64,000 bases of DNA from NCBI GenBank assembly GCA_017519975.1, contig JAFWRM010000048.1:1-64000 (forward strand), given 5' to 3'. Positions 19,102 through 27,988 of the stretch are shown here, in pieces. The position numbers and the translations under genes were made by a program. The notes under the pieces are model-generated. The model made no database searches, was not told the origin of the DNA, and saw nothing but the letters and a program-made list of their open reading frames with translations. Origin of the DNA: Oscillospiraceae bacterium. Its GTDB lineage: Bacteria > Bacillota > Clostridia > Oscillospirales > Oscillospiraceae. Position 1 is the stretch's first letter. Each line of letters opens with the position of its first letter.

Positions 19102-19148
19102 AAGGATCCGGGGCGGTCTGCCGCACAGCAGACCGCCCCGGATCCTTT
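19101..19148. terminator. Bidirectional terminator between convergent genes
   Basis: A stem of about 20 bp (AAAGGATCCGGGGCGGTCTG with its complement) separates the MATE gene from the leftward PHP gene and has T-runs on both strands. Confidence 0.85.
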
Positions 19149-19158
19149 CATTTCTGAC

Positions 19159-19902
19159 TTACCATTCCCCGTCCGGACTCACCACCGCCCGATCCTGCAG
19201 GATCCGAGCCGGGTTGCGGGTCAGGAGCACGTCGGCGTACTCCTCCCCCCAGCTCTCTTCCAGAAACGCTTTCACTTCCGCCATGTGCGGCGTCCTCACC
19301 CGTTCCGTATGGGCGTCACTGGCCACGACGTGCGCAAGCCCGTGGTCAAGCATCCAATGGGCGGTCCTCTGCGAGCGGTGCCCCAGGGAACCGAGGATGC
19401 TTCCCTTGTTGCACTGCAGGATGACTCCGCGCCGGAACCAGCGGACCAGATATTCCAGCTGCTCCTGAACATCGTGATAACGCTCGGGGTGCGCAAGGAG
19501 CACTCTCACTCCCTCCGCCTCCAGTCGGAGCAGCATGTCGTCGATCTCCTCCGCAGGCGTATCGAACATGAATTCCACCAGCAGATACCGGCTGCCTCCC
19601 ACCGTTGGCAGAAGCCCTCTTCTCAGAAGTTCCGGCGTCTGCGGGGTGCACAGTATCTCCGCCCCAACGTGCAGCCGGAGAGAGAGGCCGTCCGCCTTCA
19701 GCCGCGCCTGGAGGGTCTCCGTCAGTTCGGCCATCCTCTGCTTTGCTCCGGCGGCGTCCTGCAGGTCATATTGAAAATGCGGCGTTGCCGCGATATCCGT
19801 GACGCCGGAATCCTCCGCCATGGCGGCCATGGCCAGGGAAACGCGGGAGGAACGGCTGCCGTCGTCCACGCCCGGCAGGATATGGCAATGCAGATCGATC
19901 AT
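19159..19902 (-). CDS. PHP-domain tyrosine phosphatase, CpsB/YwqE-like
   Basis: A 247-residue metal-dependent phosphatase of the type that dephosphorylates bacterial tyrosine kinases of capsule/exopolysaccharide systems. It begins MIDLHCHILPGVDDG, the first PHP metal motif, with further metal ligands in TPHFQ (about residue 41), LAHPERY and ASDAH (about 200). The ATG at 19902 has GGAAGG upstream; a GTG nine bases earlier is less likely. No kinase or capsule genes lie nearby, so its partner is elsewhere. Confidence 0.8.
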   Translation of the reverse strand: MIDLHCHILPGVDDGSRSSRVSLAMAAMAEDSGVTDIAATPHFQYDLQDAAGAKQRMAELTETLQARLKADGLSLRLHVGAEILCTPQTPELLRRGLLPTVGGSRYLLVEFMFDTPAEEIDDMLLRLEAEGVRVLLAHPERYHDVQEQLEYLVRWFRRGVILQCNKGSILGSLGHRSQRTAHWMLDHGLAHVVASDAHTERVRTPHMAEVKAFLEESWGEEYADVLLTRNPARILQDRAVVSPDGEW

Positions 19903-19967
19903 GGAAAACACCTTCCTTCTTCTCTGAGCGGAATCATATCACAGCCCTCATGGTTCCGCAATCAGCC

Positions 19968-19996
19968 GTGACAAAAACTCCCCGCCATGCTATACT
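19968..19996 (+). promoter_or_regulatory. ABC exporter promoter
   Basis: GTGACA (19968-19973) and TATACT (19991-19996) are 17 bases apart, 30 bases before the ABC exporter ATG. Confidence 0.6.
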
Positions 19997-20025
19997 GATG
20001 CCAGAATGAGAAAAGGAGCTTTTCC

Positions 20026-21786
20026 ATGACGCGTGAGAAAAAGATCCTGGGCTCCCAGGCCCTGGCTGAACTGCTATCCCGTCTGCAGGACGGGACCTTC
20101 CGGGATATCGTTGCCGACTGGAAGTGGATCTTCTCTTTCAGCCGTCAGTTCCGTTCCCGCATCGTGATCTATACGCTTCTGGGCATCGTCTCCAATCTGC
20201 TGGCGCTGGCCGGCTCCGTGACGGGGAAGTATCTTATGGACGCCATCCTCTCTCTCGACGCGCGGCGTCTTGTCTGGATGATCGCGGCTACGATCCTTCT
20301 GGCGGCGCTGTCTCTTACGCTCCGCAGCGTTTCCAGCCGGTTTTCCACCAGGATCGGCGTGGACGTCAACAATCACATCCAGTCCGTCGTACTGGACTCC
20401 ATGTACCGATCCCGCTGGGAGGAACTGAACCGCTTTGCCAGCGGCGATCTGATCCATCGCTTTGGCGGCGACGTTTCCACCATCACCAGTAGCGCCGTCA
20501 GCTGGCTGCCGGACGCGGTGATTGCCGTCATCACGTTGATTGCCGCCTTCTGCATCATCCTGTATTACGATCCGATGATGGCGCTGATCACCTTCATCAC
20601 CGTACCGTTCCTCCTTCTCTCCTCCAAAAGCCTGATCCGTCGTCAGCGGGCGCACAACAGGAGAGTCAAGGCGGTGACTTCCCGCTTCACCGCTTTCCAG
20701 GTGGAGGCATTCCGCGGGCTGGACATCACCAAGAGCTTCGGCGTGGAAGACCGGTACATGGATCTGCTGCATCGTCATCAGGACGAATACCGTTCGGCGG
20801 TCCTGGACTACAATCGCTTTTCCATCCGCACGAACATCTGGCTTTCCGTACTCAGCACCATCGTCCAGTATCTCGCCTTTGGCTACTGCCTGCTTCGTCT
20901 GTGGCAGGGCCGGATGCTGTTCAGTACCATGCTCCTGTTCCTGCAGCAGCGGGGCCATCTTCAGGGTGCCCTGTCCTCCGTCGTCTCTCTGATCCCGTCC
21001 GCTCTGTCGGGCTCCGTATCCGCCGGCAGGGTCCGCGAGCTGACCGAACTGGAAAAAGAACCCGCCGTCGGGACTCCGCCGAAAAACGCCGATCGCTGCT
21101 CCGTCCTTCTCGAAAACGTGAGCTTTTCCTACCTTCCGGGCTCCCCCATTCTGGAAAACAGCGGCTTCATCGCCTCCCCGGGTGAGACCATCGCTCTCGT
21201 AGGCCCTTCCGGAGAGGGAAAGACCACCACGCTGCGGCTCATCCTCGGCCTTGTTTCTCCGGAAAAGGGAAAGGCCGTCATGGTCGACGGTGCCGGCTCT
21301 GAGACCCCCCTCGGACCGGACACCCGGCCGCTGCTGGCGTATGTTCCCCAGGGGCACAGCCTCATGTCCGGCACGATCGCGGACAACCTGCGTCTGGTAC
21401 GTCCCGACGCGACGGAGGAGGACCTGTGGGAAGCCCTTCGTCTGGCTGCCGCCGACGGCTTCGTAAGCCGGCTTCCCGGACAGACGGAATACCTTCTCAG
21501 CGAAGACAGCCGCGGCCTGTCCGAAGGGCAGGCGCAGAGGATCGCCATTGCCCGCGCACTGCTGCGGAAGGCGCCTGTGCTGCTGCTGGACGAAGCCACC
21601 AGCGCCATTGACATCACTACGGAACGGACGATCCTTCGAAATCTCGCTCAGGCGGGGAAGACCTGCATTCTCACGACCCATCGGCCAACAGCCCTGTCCC
21701 TCTGCACCCGCGTCTATCGCATCACCGACCGACAGATCCGCCAACTCACGCCGGAACAGATCGAGGCTTACGCGGCTGACTTCTGA
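20026..21786 (+). CDS. ABC exporter, fused permease and ATPase
   Basis: A 586-residue half-transporter with a six-helix membrane domain (about residues 40-320) and a C-terminal nucleotide-binding domain. Walker A is GPSGEGKTT near residue 391, the signature motif is LSEGQAQR (LSGGQ variant) and Walker B is VLLLDEATSAID. It would act as a homodimer or with an unlinked partner. It has its own promoter and an AAAAGGAG ribosome binding site, and ends at a terminator shared with the convergent glnA. No neighbouring gene hints at the exported compound. Confidence 0.88.
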   Translation: MTREKKILGSQALAELLSRLQDGTFRDIVADWKWIFSFSRQFRSRIVIYTLLGIVSNLLALAGSVTGKYLMDAILSLDARRLVWMIAATILLAALSLTLRSVSSRFSTRIGVDVNNHIQSVVLDSMYRSRWEELNRFASGDLIHRFGGDVSTITSSAVSWLPDAVIAVITLIAAFCIILYYDPMMALITFITVPFLLLSSKSLIRRQRAHNRRVKAVTSRFTAFQVEAFRGLDITKSFGVEDRYMDLLHRHQDEYRSAVLDYNRFSIRTNIWLSVLSTIVQYLAFGYCLLRLWQGRMLFSTMLLFLQQRGHLQGALSSVVSLIPSALSGSVSAGRVRELTELEKEPAVGTPPKNADRCSVLLENVSFSYLPGSPILENSGFIASPGETIALVGPSGEGKTTTLRLILGLVSPEKGKAVMVDGAGSETPLGPDTRPLLAYVPQGHSLMSGTIADNLRLVRPDATEEDLWEALRLAAADGFVSRLPGQTEYLLSEDSRGLSEGQAQRIAIARALLRKAPVLLLDEATSAIDITTERTILRNLAQAGKTCILTTHRPTALSLCTRVYRITDRQIRQLTPEQIEAYAADF

Positions 21787-21825
21787 GCCGTTCCGCTTCT
21801 TTCCGTCACCTCCCCACAACGGCAA

Positions 21826-21865
21826 ACGGCAGCGCAGGAGCGATTCCTGCGCTGCCGTCTTTTTC
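21826..21865 (+). terminator. Terminator between ABC exporter and glnA
   Basis: A 14-bp stem (ACGGCAGCGCAGGA and complement, loop GCGAT) followed by CTTTTT. It also lies at the 3' end of the convergent glnA gene. Confidence 0.85.
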
Positions 21866-21879
21866 CGTTTTTGAGATGC

Positions 21880-23211
21880 TCAGTAGGCGATCAGATACTT
21901 GTCGATCTCCCAGCTGCTGACGCGGGTGCCGTATTCGCGGCATTCCGCCTCCTTGCCCGCCATGTACTGGGTCGTGATATGCTCGCCCAGCGTTTCCGTC
22001 AGCAGGCTGTCGTTCCTCAGATCCTCCAGCGCCTCGACAAGAGAGGCCGGGAGGTTCTCTATCCCGTTTGCGCGGCGCTCCGCGGCCGTCATGGCGAAGA
22101 TGTTCTCCGAGATCTCCTCCGGCGGCGTCATCCGCTTTTCTATGCCGTCCAGCCCCGCGGCCAGACATACGGCCAGCGTCAGATAGGGATTGCAGGATGG
22201 ATCCGGGCTCCGCAGCTCGATGCGGGTGCTCTTGCCGCGGGCCGCCGGTATCCTTACCAGCGCGCTGCGGTTGGAGGCGGACCAGGCCAGATAGCATGGG
22301 GCCTCATATCCCGGCACCAGGCGCTTGTAGGAATTGATCAGCGGGTTGGCAACGGCCGTAATCCCCTTGATATGGGCGAGGAGCCCGGCGATGAAGCAAT
22401 AGGCCTCCGCGGACAGCTTTCTGTCCCCGTTCTCATCATAAAACACGTTTTTCCCGTCCCGGAACAGCGACATGTTCACATGCATGCCGGAGCCTGCGAT
22501 CCCGTAGATGGGCTTTGGCATGAAGGTGGCGTGCAGCCCGTCCTGCTGAGCGATGGTCTTTACCGTGAGCTTGAAGGTCATGATATTGTCCGCCGCTGTC
22601 AGAGCGTCGGCGTATTTGAAGTCGATCTCATGCTGCCCGGCCGCGCATTCGTGATGGGAAGCTTCGATCTCGAACCCCATCTCCTCCAGATTCAGGCAGA
22701 TCCTGCGTCGGGTATCGACGCCCCTATCCACCGGCCCCAGGTCAAAGTATCCGGCTCCGTCCCCCGTAACGGTGGTCGGCCTTCCCTTCTCATCCGTCTC
22801 AAACAGGAAGAATTCGCACTCAGGTCCCACGTTGAAGGAATATCCCATGTCCTCCGCCCGCTTCAGCACCCGTTTCAGCGCGCCGCGCAGATCTCCGGAA
22901 AACGGAGTCCCGTCCGGATTGCACACGTCGCAGATCATGCGGGCCACCCGCCGGTCGTGAGGGCGCCAGGGCATGATGGTATAGGTATCGATGTCCGGAT
23001 GCAGATACTGATCGGATTCGTGGATGCGGCTGAATCCCTCGATGGAGCTTCCGTCGAAGGCGATCTGGTTGTTCAGCGCTTTCTCCAGCTGGCTCGTGGG
23101 TATGGCCACATTCTTCGGCTGGCCGAAAATATCCGTAAACTGCATGCTGATGAAGGAGACGTCCCCCTCCCGGACCATGCGGATGATATCTTCCTTCGTA
23201 TATCTGCCCAT
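21880..23211 (-). CDS. glnA: Glutamine synthetase, type I
   Basis: A 443-residue enzyme making glutamine from glutamate, ammonia and ATP. Diagnostic segments are FDGSSIEGF near residue 53, [12 protein letters not shown], the [15 protein letters not shown] metal site, [17 protein letters not shown] and [15 protein letters not shown]. Length fits the Firmicutes GSI-alpha form, which is feedback-regulated and lacks the adenylylation site segment. A consensus promoter with an overlapping palindrome lies at 23241-23284. No glnR gene is next to it. Confidence 0.95.
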   Translation of the reverse strand: MGRYTKEDIIRMVREGDVSFISMQFTDIFGQPKNVAIPTSQLEKALNNQIAFDGSSIEGFSRIHESDQYLHPDIDTYTIMPWRPHDRRVARMICDVCNPDGTPFSGDLRGALKRVLKRAEDMGYSFNVGPECEFFLFETDEKGRPTTVTGDGAGYFDLGPVDRGVDTRRRICLNLEEMGFEIEASHHECAAGQHEIDFKYADALTAADNIMTFKLTVKTIAQQDGLHATFMPKPIYGIAGSGMHVNMSLFRDGKNVFYDENGDRKLSAEAYCFIAGLLAHIKGITAVANPLINSYKRLVPGYEAPCYLAWSASNRSALVRIPAARGKSTRIELRSPDPSCNPYLTLAVCLAAGLDGIEKRMTPPEEISENIFAMTAAERRANGIENLPASLVEALEDLRNDSLLTETLGEHITTQYMAGKEAECREYGTRVSSWEIDKYLIAY

Positions 23212-23240
23212 AAACAGTCCCCCTGTCGATAAACGGGTCT

Positions 23241-23284
23241 TTTCCTATCTTTTTATTATAGGAAAGCGCCCGTCTTTTTGTCAA
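23241..23284 (-). promoter_or_regulatory. glnA promoter with overlapping palindrome
   Basis: On the minus strand TTGACA (23279-23284) and TATAAT (23255-23260) are both perfect and 18 bases apart. TTTCCTAT and ATAGGAAA form an 8-bp inverted repeat (23241-23248 with 23258-23265) that overlaps the -10 box. This could be a repressor site or an early hairpin. It does not look like a GlnR box. Confidence 0.75.
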
Positions 23285-23305
23285 CCGAAACTTCCCGCAC
23301 CGAAA

Positions 23306-23334
23306 CAGCCCCCGGCGTACGTCGCCGGGGGCTG
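23306..23334 (-). terminator. Terminator of the glycyl radical enzyme gene
   Basis: A 12-bp GC stem (CAGCCCCCGGCG and complement) followed by TTTCGGT on the minus strand, just after the stop at 23357. Confidence 0.65.
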
Positions 23335-23356
23335 CCGTCCGTCGTGCGGACGTCGG

Positions 23357-25813
23357 TCACATGTTCAGTTCCGTGCGGGAGATCAGATCGTTCTGCCCGG
23401 TGATGTGCAGCTCCACGAAATAGGCGGAGAAGCCCGCCACGCGGACCACGAGATCCTTGTAATCGTCCGGATTTTTCTGCGCGTCCTTCAGCGTCTGAGC
23501 GGAGATGACGTTGATCTGCATCTCCATGCCGCCCATGTCGAAGTAGGTCTGCATCAGCTGGGTGAGCTTTGTCACGCCCTCCTCTCCCTGGAGACAGGAT
23601 GGCGAGAACTTCATGTTCAGAAGCGTTCCGTTGGAGTATTTTACCTGATTGATTCGGGATACGGAGCTCAGAATGGCGGTGGGGCCGTTCTTGTCTCTGG
23701 CCTGGACCGGAGAGATGCCGTCCGCCAGCGGAACGCCGGCGCTGCGGCCGTCCGGAGTCGCTCCGGTCATGTATCCGAACATCACGTTCGTTGTGACCGG
23801 ATAGAGGCCCGCGGCGTAGCGTCCTCTCGGACCTGTACAGCTGTTGCAGCAGTCGGCGAACACGTCGGCGGCCCATGCTGCCCACTCATCCACTTCGGGA
23901 TATCCGTTGCCGTAATGCCTGCACTCGTTCTGGATCTTCCGCTGCAGATCCTCATGCCCTTTCCAGTCGCTGATCAGGGCATCGTACATCTCTCTCGTGG
24001 AAACTTCTTTCGTATCGTAGCAGAGGTGCTTGATCATGTACAGGCAGTCGGCCACGTTGCCGATGCCGACGCCGGCCATCCCGCAGGAGTTGTATTCCGC
24101 CCCGCCGTACATGACGTCCTTCCCGGACTCCATGCATCCTTTCATGGTGCAGGATACCACCGGCAGCGGGAGCTGTTCCCTCGCCACATATTCAAAGTTG
24201 TTGATCTGCATGGCGTGCCATCTGGTGAAGAACTCCAGCTGGGTCCTGTAGGCCTCAAGCACGTCGTCGAAGGTCTCCATCTCATACAGGTACCCCGTGG
24301 ACAGCCCCACGCGGTTTCTGTTGACCTCCTTCGGCGCTTCTTCTCCCTTCTTCGGGGCACCGAAAGCCAGGGGCATCGGAAGATAGCCGTCGTTGATGGC
24401 CAGCCAGACCCCGTTGACGAGATTCAGATACGAAACGGACCCCGTGCCTCCGCAGGCGGGCCATTCGTTTCCGTTTCCGCCCGGCTCCACACAGCCGATG
24501 GGGCTGTAGTTTCTGGCGCTCTCCAGACTGTGGCCGCGGGCCATCAGGGCCGGGATGATCACCTCGTCGTTTTCAAAGGTCGGGACTCCGCCGCAGATCC
24601 TGGTGGTCTCAATGGCCGCCTCCCACAGTTCCGGAGGCGTGTTCCGGTGGACCCGGAGAGAATGCGGAGGATCGTGGAGGACCAACCGCCCCATGGACTG
24701 CAGCATCATGTAGGTCACCCGGTTGGACGCGTCGTTCCCGTCCTTGTCCACGCCGCCCAGAGATACCATCTGGCCGGAGGTGTACCCGGGATTGGCCTGC
24801 GTGGCGCCGTAGCTCCAGGGCTTGTTCATCTCCGCGACCTTGAGGTAGAACAGATCCAGCAGCTCCTGCGCGTATTCCTGCGTGATGGTCCCATTGGCCA
24901 GATCCCGGTCCAGAAAATCTCCGAGATACTGATCCACACGGCCGAAGCTGATGCCGTGCATGTTGGCGTCCAGGCACAGACAGGTCTGATACATGAACAG
25001 GCACTGCAGCGCCTCGTGGTACGTTCTGGCCGGATTCTCCATCGTCCAGTTCAGCACCTCCGCCATTTTTTCCAGTTCCGCCTTCCGGGCCGGATCTCTC
25101 TCCGCCGCCGCCTTCTCCTCCGCCAGGGCGGCGTAGCGCTTGGTCAGCGTGATCATGGCTCCGGTGACGATATCGACGGCGCGGTAAAAATTGTACTGCT
25201 CACAGGTGCTTCCCGGCATGCCGTCCTCGATGATCTGACGTCTTTTCCGTCTGGCTTCTTCCTGTATCGCCCGGAACCCCGTGCGGATCGCCTTGTCGTA
25301 GCCGGTCACGAAGTGGCCGACCGGCGTATCGCTGATGGTCATCTTGCCGAGCATGGTGATCCCGCCGAAATCATGGGGTTCGAACTCGTCGATGTAGTAG
25401 GCTTCCGTCTTGGCCCAGTTGCACTCCCCCATCCAGTAATCGATGGTGGACATGAGATAATCCCTGTCCTCCTCGGAGATGATATAGGGGTCGATGTCCC
25501 TGGTGCTGATGTAGCCGCTGCCGATCTCCTGCTTCAGGAAAGCGCAGCTGTTTTCCGGATACAGCGCGGCGGCGCGGAATTTGGCGGACTGGGCACCTAC
25601 GATCACCTCGTCGTCCCCGATGCGGACGGGGATCTTTTCGCAGATGGCCTCAAAGGCTTTCGCGCGGCGCAGGATGCCGCTCAGTTCCGGATGCGAGGTA
25701 TAAAAATCGGTGATGATCTTATAGCGCGCCAGGCAGATCTCCGGCTGTACGGTGCGGTACTGTTCCCGGATCCTTCGGACCCTGTCCGTTACGGGGCTGA
25801 GTGTGTAAGCCAT
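23357..25813 (-). CDS. Glycyl radical enzyme, dehydratase-like
   Basis: An 818-residue glycyl radical enzyme. The radical glycine is G794 in RVAGFSAYF, 25 residues from the end, and the thiyl cysteine is C441 in IGCVEPGG. The Cys-x-Glu pair is typical of dehydratases and lyases of the family (choline, glycerol, propanediol, hydroxyproline enzymes) and excludes pyruvate formate-lyase, which has two adjacent cysteines. The substrate cannot be fixed from sequence. No radical-SAM activating enzyme is next to it or elsewhere in the window, so activation must come from a distant gene. The ribosome binding site CAGGAGG lies eight bases upstream. Confidence 0.9.
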   Translation of the reverse strand: MAYTLSPVTDRVRRIREQYRTVQPEICLARYKIITDFYTSHPELSGILRRAKAFEAICEKIPVRIGDDEVIVGAQSAKFRAAALYPENSCAFLKQEIGSGYISTRDIDPYIISEEDRDYLMSTIDYWMGECNWAKTEAYYIDEFEPHDFGGITMLGKMTISDTPVGHFVTGYDKAIRTGFRAIQEEARRKRRQIIEDGMPGSTCEQYNFYRAVDIVTGAMITLTKRYAALAEEKAAAERDPARKAELEKMAEVLNWTMENPARTYHEALQCLFMYQTCLCLDANMHGISFGRVDQYLGDFLDRDLANGTITQEYAQELLDLFYLKVAEMNKPWSYGATQANPGYTSGQMVSLGGVDKDGNDASNRVTYMMLQSMGRLVLHDPPHSLRVHRNTPPELWEAAIETTRICGGVPTFENDEVIIPALMARGHSLESARNYSPIGCVEPGGNGNEWPACGGTGSVSYLNLVNGVWLAINDGYLPMPLAFGAPKKGEEAPKEVNRNRVGLSTGYLYEMETFDDVLEAYRTQLEFFTRWHAMQINNFEYVAREQLPLPVVSCTMKGCMESGKDVMYGGAEYNSCGMAGVGIGNVADCLYMIKHLCYDTKEVSTREMYDALISDWKGHEDLQRKIQNECRHYGNGYPEVDEWAAWAADVFADCCNSCTGPRGRYAAGLYPVTTNVMFGYMTGATPDGRSAGVPLADGISPVQARDKNGPTAILSSVSRINQVKYSNGTLLNMKFSPSCLQGEEGVTKLTQLMQTYFDMGGMEMQINVISAQTLKDAQKNPDDYKDLVVRVAGFSAYFVELHITGQNDLISRTELNM

Positions 25814-25984
25814 GGGAATACCTCCTGTTCATAGTGAATCGTCGCAGCGTATATTCTGACAGATACAGTATATCATCGTCCGATGCGTTGATTTCATGCA
25901 ACCTTTTCATGAAATCATTCACAAAACGGTCCTCCGCTGTTCTCCCGCCGGATATTCCACGCGCGGAGAAAATGAAGAAACCCA

Positions 25985-26013
25985 TTGACGGAGCGGTTTT
26001 TTTGAAGGATAAT
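25985..26013 (+). promoter_or_regulatory. Promoter of the small gene at 26049
   Basis: TTGACG (25985-25990) and GATAAT (26008-26013) are 17 bases apart, 36 bases before the ATG. The gap from 25814 to 25984, upstream of the glycyl radical enzyme, also holds a minus-strand TATACT box without a clear -35. Confidence 0.6.
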
Positions 26014-26048
26014 GAGGGCAGTAAACCACAGAAAGGACGGTTTTTCCC

Positions 26049-26270
26049 ATGGAGAATGAACATCTCAACAAAGTGGAACTCAACGTGCCCCTCAGTGGGT
26101 CTCAGCTTTTTGACATCAACGCCTACGTGACTGCCAAAAACCTGTGCGCTCAGTTTCCGGGGCTGCAGTGCGACTATGAAGACAAAACCAGGATCCGCAT
26201 TTTCGGAGAACTGAACGACTACTGGTTCGCCCAGTACAACAAGATGGTTTTCGATTCCCAGAAAAAGTGA
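26049..26270 (+). CDS. Small hypothetical protein divergent from GRE
   Basis: A 73-residue protein beginning MENEHLNKVELNVPLSG, with an AGAAAGGA ribosome binding site, its own promoter and a terminator, so it is very likely a real gene. I do not recognise the family. It has one cysteine pair region (NLCAQFPGLQC), no membrane segment and no obvious DNA-binding helix. It is transcribed divergently from the glycyl radical enzyme gene, which may mean shared control. Confidence 0.65.
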   Translation: MENEHLNKVELNVPLSGSQLFDINAYVTAKNLCAQFPGLQCDYEDKTRIRIFGELNDYWFAQYNKMVFDSQKK

Positions 26271-26318
26271 AACGCTGCCCTCCGGCCATGGGACGCCGGA
26301 CGGCACCTGTCTGCGAAT

Positions 26319-26357
26319 AACGGCCGCATCGGAATACTCCGATGCGGCCGTTTTCTT
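26319..26357. terminator. Bidirectional terminator
   Basis: AACGGCCGCATCGGA pairs with its complement around loop ATAC and is followed by TTTTCTTTC. It separates the small gene from the convergent XpaC-like gene. Confidence 0.85.
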
Positions 26358-26395
26358 TCATTTTCACACTTCATGCAGTTCGTCCGTCGGTAAGA

Positions 26396-27544
26396 TCAGT
26401 GCCCGCCCATGGCGATACCGCTTCCGTCGCTGTTAAGTCCATCCTGCTTCAGCATGGTCTCCAGAACGTCGATGTCCGAAGATATGTCCATCGCATCGCT
26501 GTCGAACATCTGATCCAGCTGCTGTTCGTAACCGGTGATCAGATTGTCCAGGATGTTCCCGATCCGCTCCTTTGTAGAAGTAATGTTGGCGGTGGCGATC
26601 CCCTGTCTCTCCAGAACGGCGTAGGAGCGCATCAGTTTCTGGGTCTGGGGGAGATAGTAGGACATGAAGCGCCGGATGTTCTTTTCCTTTTCCGGACTGG
26701 CCTCGGCTGCCTGCAGGATCTTTCCCGTAAGTTCCGTCAGACGCATCATTTTGCCGGAGATCTCAACGTCCTTGATCTTGCCGGCGGCTTCCCTCATCTG
26801 TTCGTACACCCGCATGTACTCGCTGGTATTGGCCTCGCGATCCTCACGGGCCTTACGCTCGGTCCGGTCCTGCTGCCGGATCTCCCGCTCCTTTTCCGCG
26901 GCAGCTTCGGAGATCACAAGGCTGTCCAGCCCGTTGTCAAGATAAGCGGTCTCTCCAAAGTATCCCTTTTCCGCCATGTATTCAAGATCCTTCCGCACCC
27001 GTTCCCTCGGAAGCCCCGTAGCTTTCGAGATCTCGGCCACCGACTTGCAGTCGTCAAGTCCCATGACGGCAATGTACTTGCTCAGCCGCTTTGCCTTTCT
27101 CTTCGCCCTCCAGCTGAAGAACATGGAGGCTCCGCCGCCGATCAGATAGAACAGTGCGCTGCGCAGATCACTGAGAATATCATAGTTTATGAAATCGACC
27201 AGGTCGGCAAGACCGATGAACAGGAATACGCAGCCCAGGATCAGAAGGATCAGCGCCGCTGTGTCCTGCGGCATTTTCGCCTTCTTCGTCTTTTTTTTCT
27301 CAGGCGCCGGTCGGACAGGCGCCGAATACGTCTGCCGCGGCGCACTGCTCTGATACGCGCTGAAATCAGGCGCGCTCTGCCGGTTCTGGTTGAATGTGCC
27401 GGCGTTCCGCAGGGAGGGGCGTGCCAGCTTCAGGATCAGCCATACAAGTCCGACCGGCCACGCCACGATGAAGGCAAGGATGATCCCGACCCATTCAAGG
27501 GCGTTTTTCGCGTCGTTATTGTTTCCATTGTAATTGGCACTCAT
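26396..27544 (-). CDS. XpaC-like protein (bromochloroindolyl phosphate hydrolysis family)
   Basis: A 382-residue protein with two or three N-terminal membrane segments (WVGIILAFIVAWPVGLVWLI; LILLILGCVFLFIGL), a winged-helix-like segment (SVAEISKATGLPRERVRKDL) and a C-terminal helical domain ending YYLPQTQKLMRSY, ERIGNILDNLI and SSDIDVLETML, which is the XpaC/halogen-hydrolase family pattern. The biochemical role of this family is unclear. The usual partner TelA is absent. The start at 27544 has GGAGGT six bases upstream; the longer frame to 27616 lacks a ribosome binding site. Confidence 0.75.
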   Translation of the reverse strand: MSANYNGNNNDAKNALEWVGIILAFIVAWPVGLVWLILKLARPSLRNAGTFNQNRQSAPDFSAYQSSAPRQTYSAPVRPAPEKKKTKKAKMPQDTAALILLILGCVFLFIGLADLVDFINYDILSDLRSALFYLIGGGASMFFSWRAKRKAKRLSKYIAVMGLDDCKSVAEISKATGLPRERVRKDLEYMAEKGYFGETAYLDNGLDSLVISEAAAEKEREIRQQDRTERKAREDREANTSEYMRVYEQMREAAGKIKDVEISGKMMRLTELTGKILQAAEASPEKEKNIRRFMSYYLPQTQKLMRSYAVLERQGIATANITSTKERIGNILDNLITGYEQQLDQMFDSDAMDISSDIDVLETMLKQDGLNSDGSGIAMGGH

Positions 27545-27663
27545 CAGACGACCTCCGCATTGTCCGAAAACCGTTTCTTCCGTTCCATAATACATCAGTT
27601 CCGGGCAGAAAAACAATCCTTTTGCGGCCTTTAACCCGCTCTATTCCGCTTTTTCAGCATCTG

Positions 27664-27903
27664 TCACAGCTGACGGTACATGGCTGCGGCGTCGGCCTTC
27701 GTCGTAAACTCGGAAACGCTCTCCACCTGGACCTTCAGCGTTCTGGCTCCGAACCGGAGCTCGATGACGTCTCCCGGCTTTATTTCCTGGGATGCTTTCG
27801 CGATCTTTCCGTTAACCGAAACGTGCCCTCCGTCACAGGCTTCGTTGGCTACGGTGCGCCGCTTGATCAGCCTCGATACCTTCAGATACTTGTCGAGCCT
27901 CAT
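27664..27903 (-). CDS. rqcP: S4-domain ribosome quality control factor
   Basis: A 79-residue S4 RNA-binding protein (MRLDKYLKVSRLIKRRTVAN, then VSVNGKIAKASQEIKPGD). Size and sequence match RqcP (YabO), which with RqcH adds alanine tails to stalled nascent chains on free 50S subunits. The neighbourhood supports this: in Bacillus, yabO lies beside the MazG gene yabN and a SpoVB-like flippase gene, as here, with HU inserted. An AGGAAGG ribosome binding site is present. Confidence 0.85.
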   Translation of the reverse strand: MRLDKYLKVSRLIKRRTVANEACDGGHVSVNGKIAKASQEIKPGDVIELRFGARTLKVQVESVSEFTTKADAAAMYRQL

Positions 27904-27926
27904 GGTATGACCTTCCTTCAGACAGA

Positions 27927-27951
27927 GCGGCGCGGCTGTCCGCCGCGCCGC
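27927..27951. other. GC-rich hairpin between HU and rqcP
   Basis: A 9-bp perfect stem (GCGGCGCGG with CCGCGCCGC) and a 7-base loop, without T-run on either strand. It could protect the HU message or slow transcription into rqcP. Confidence 0.4.
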
Positions 27952-27988
27952 CGATGATCTGTTATGGATAAAACGCCGGAATCTCCGA

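Noticed and set aside
23241-23265. The glnA palindrome as a GlnR operator.
   Set aside because: GlnR sites follow a TGTNA-N7-TNACA pattern, which is not present.
23357-25813. Assigning the first glycyl radical enzyme as pyruvate formate-lyase.
   Set aside because: The active site has a single Cys followed by Val-Glu, not two adjacent cysteines.
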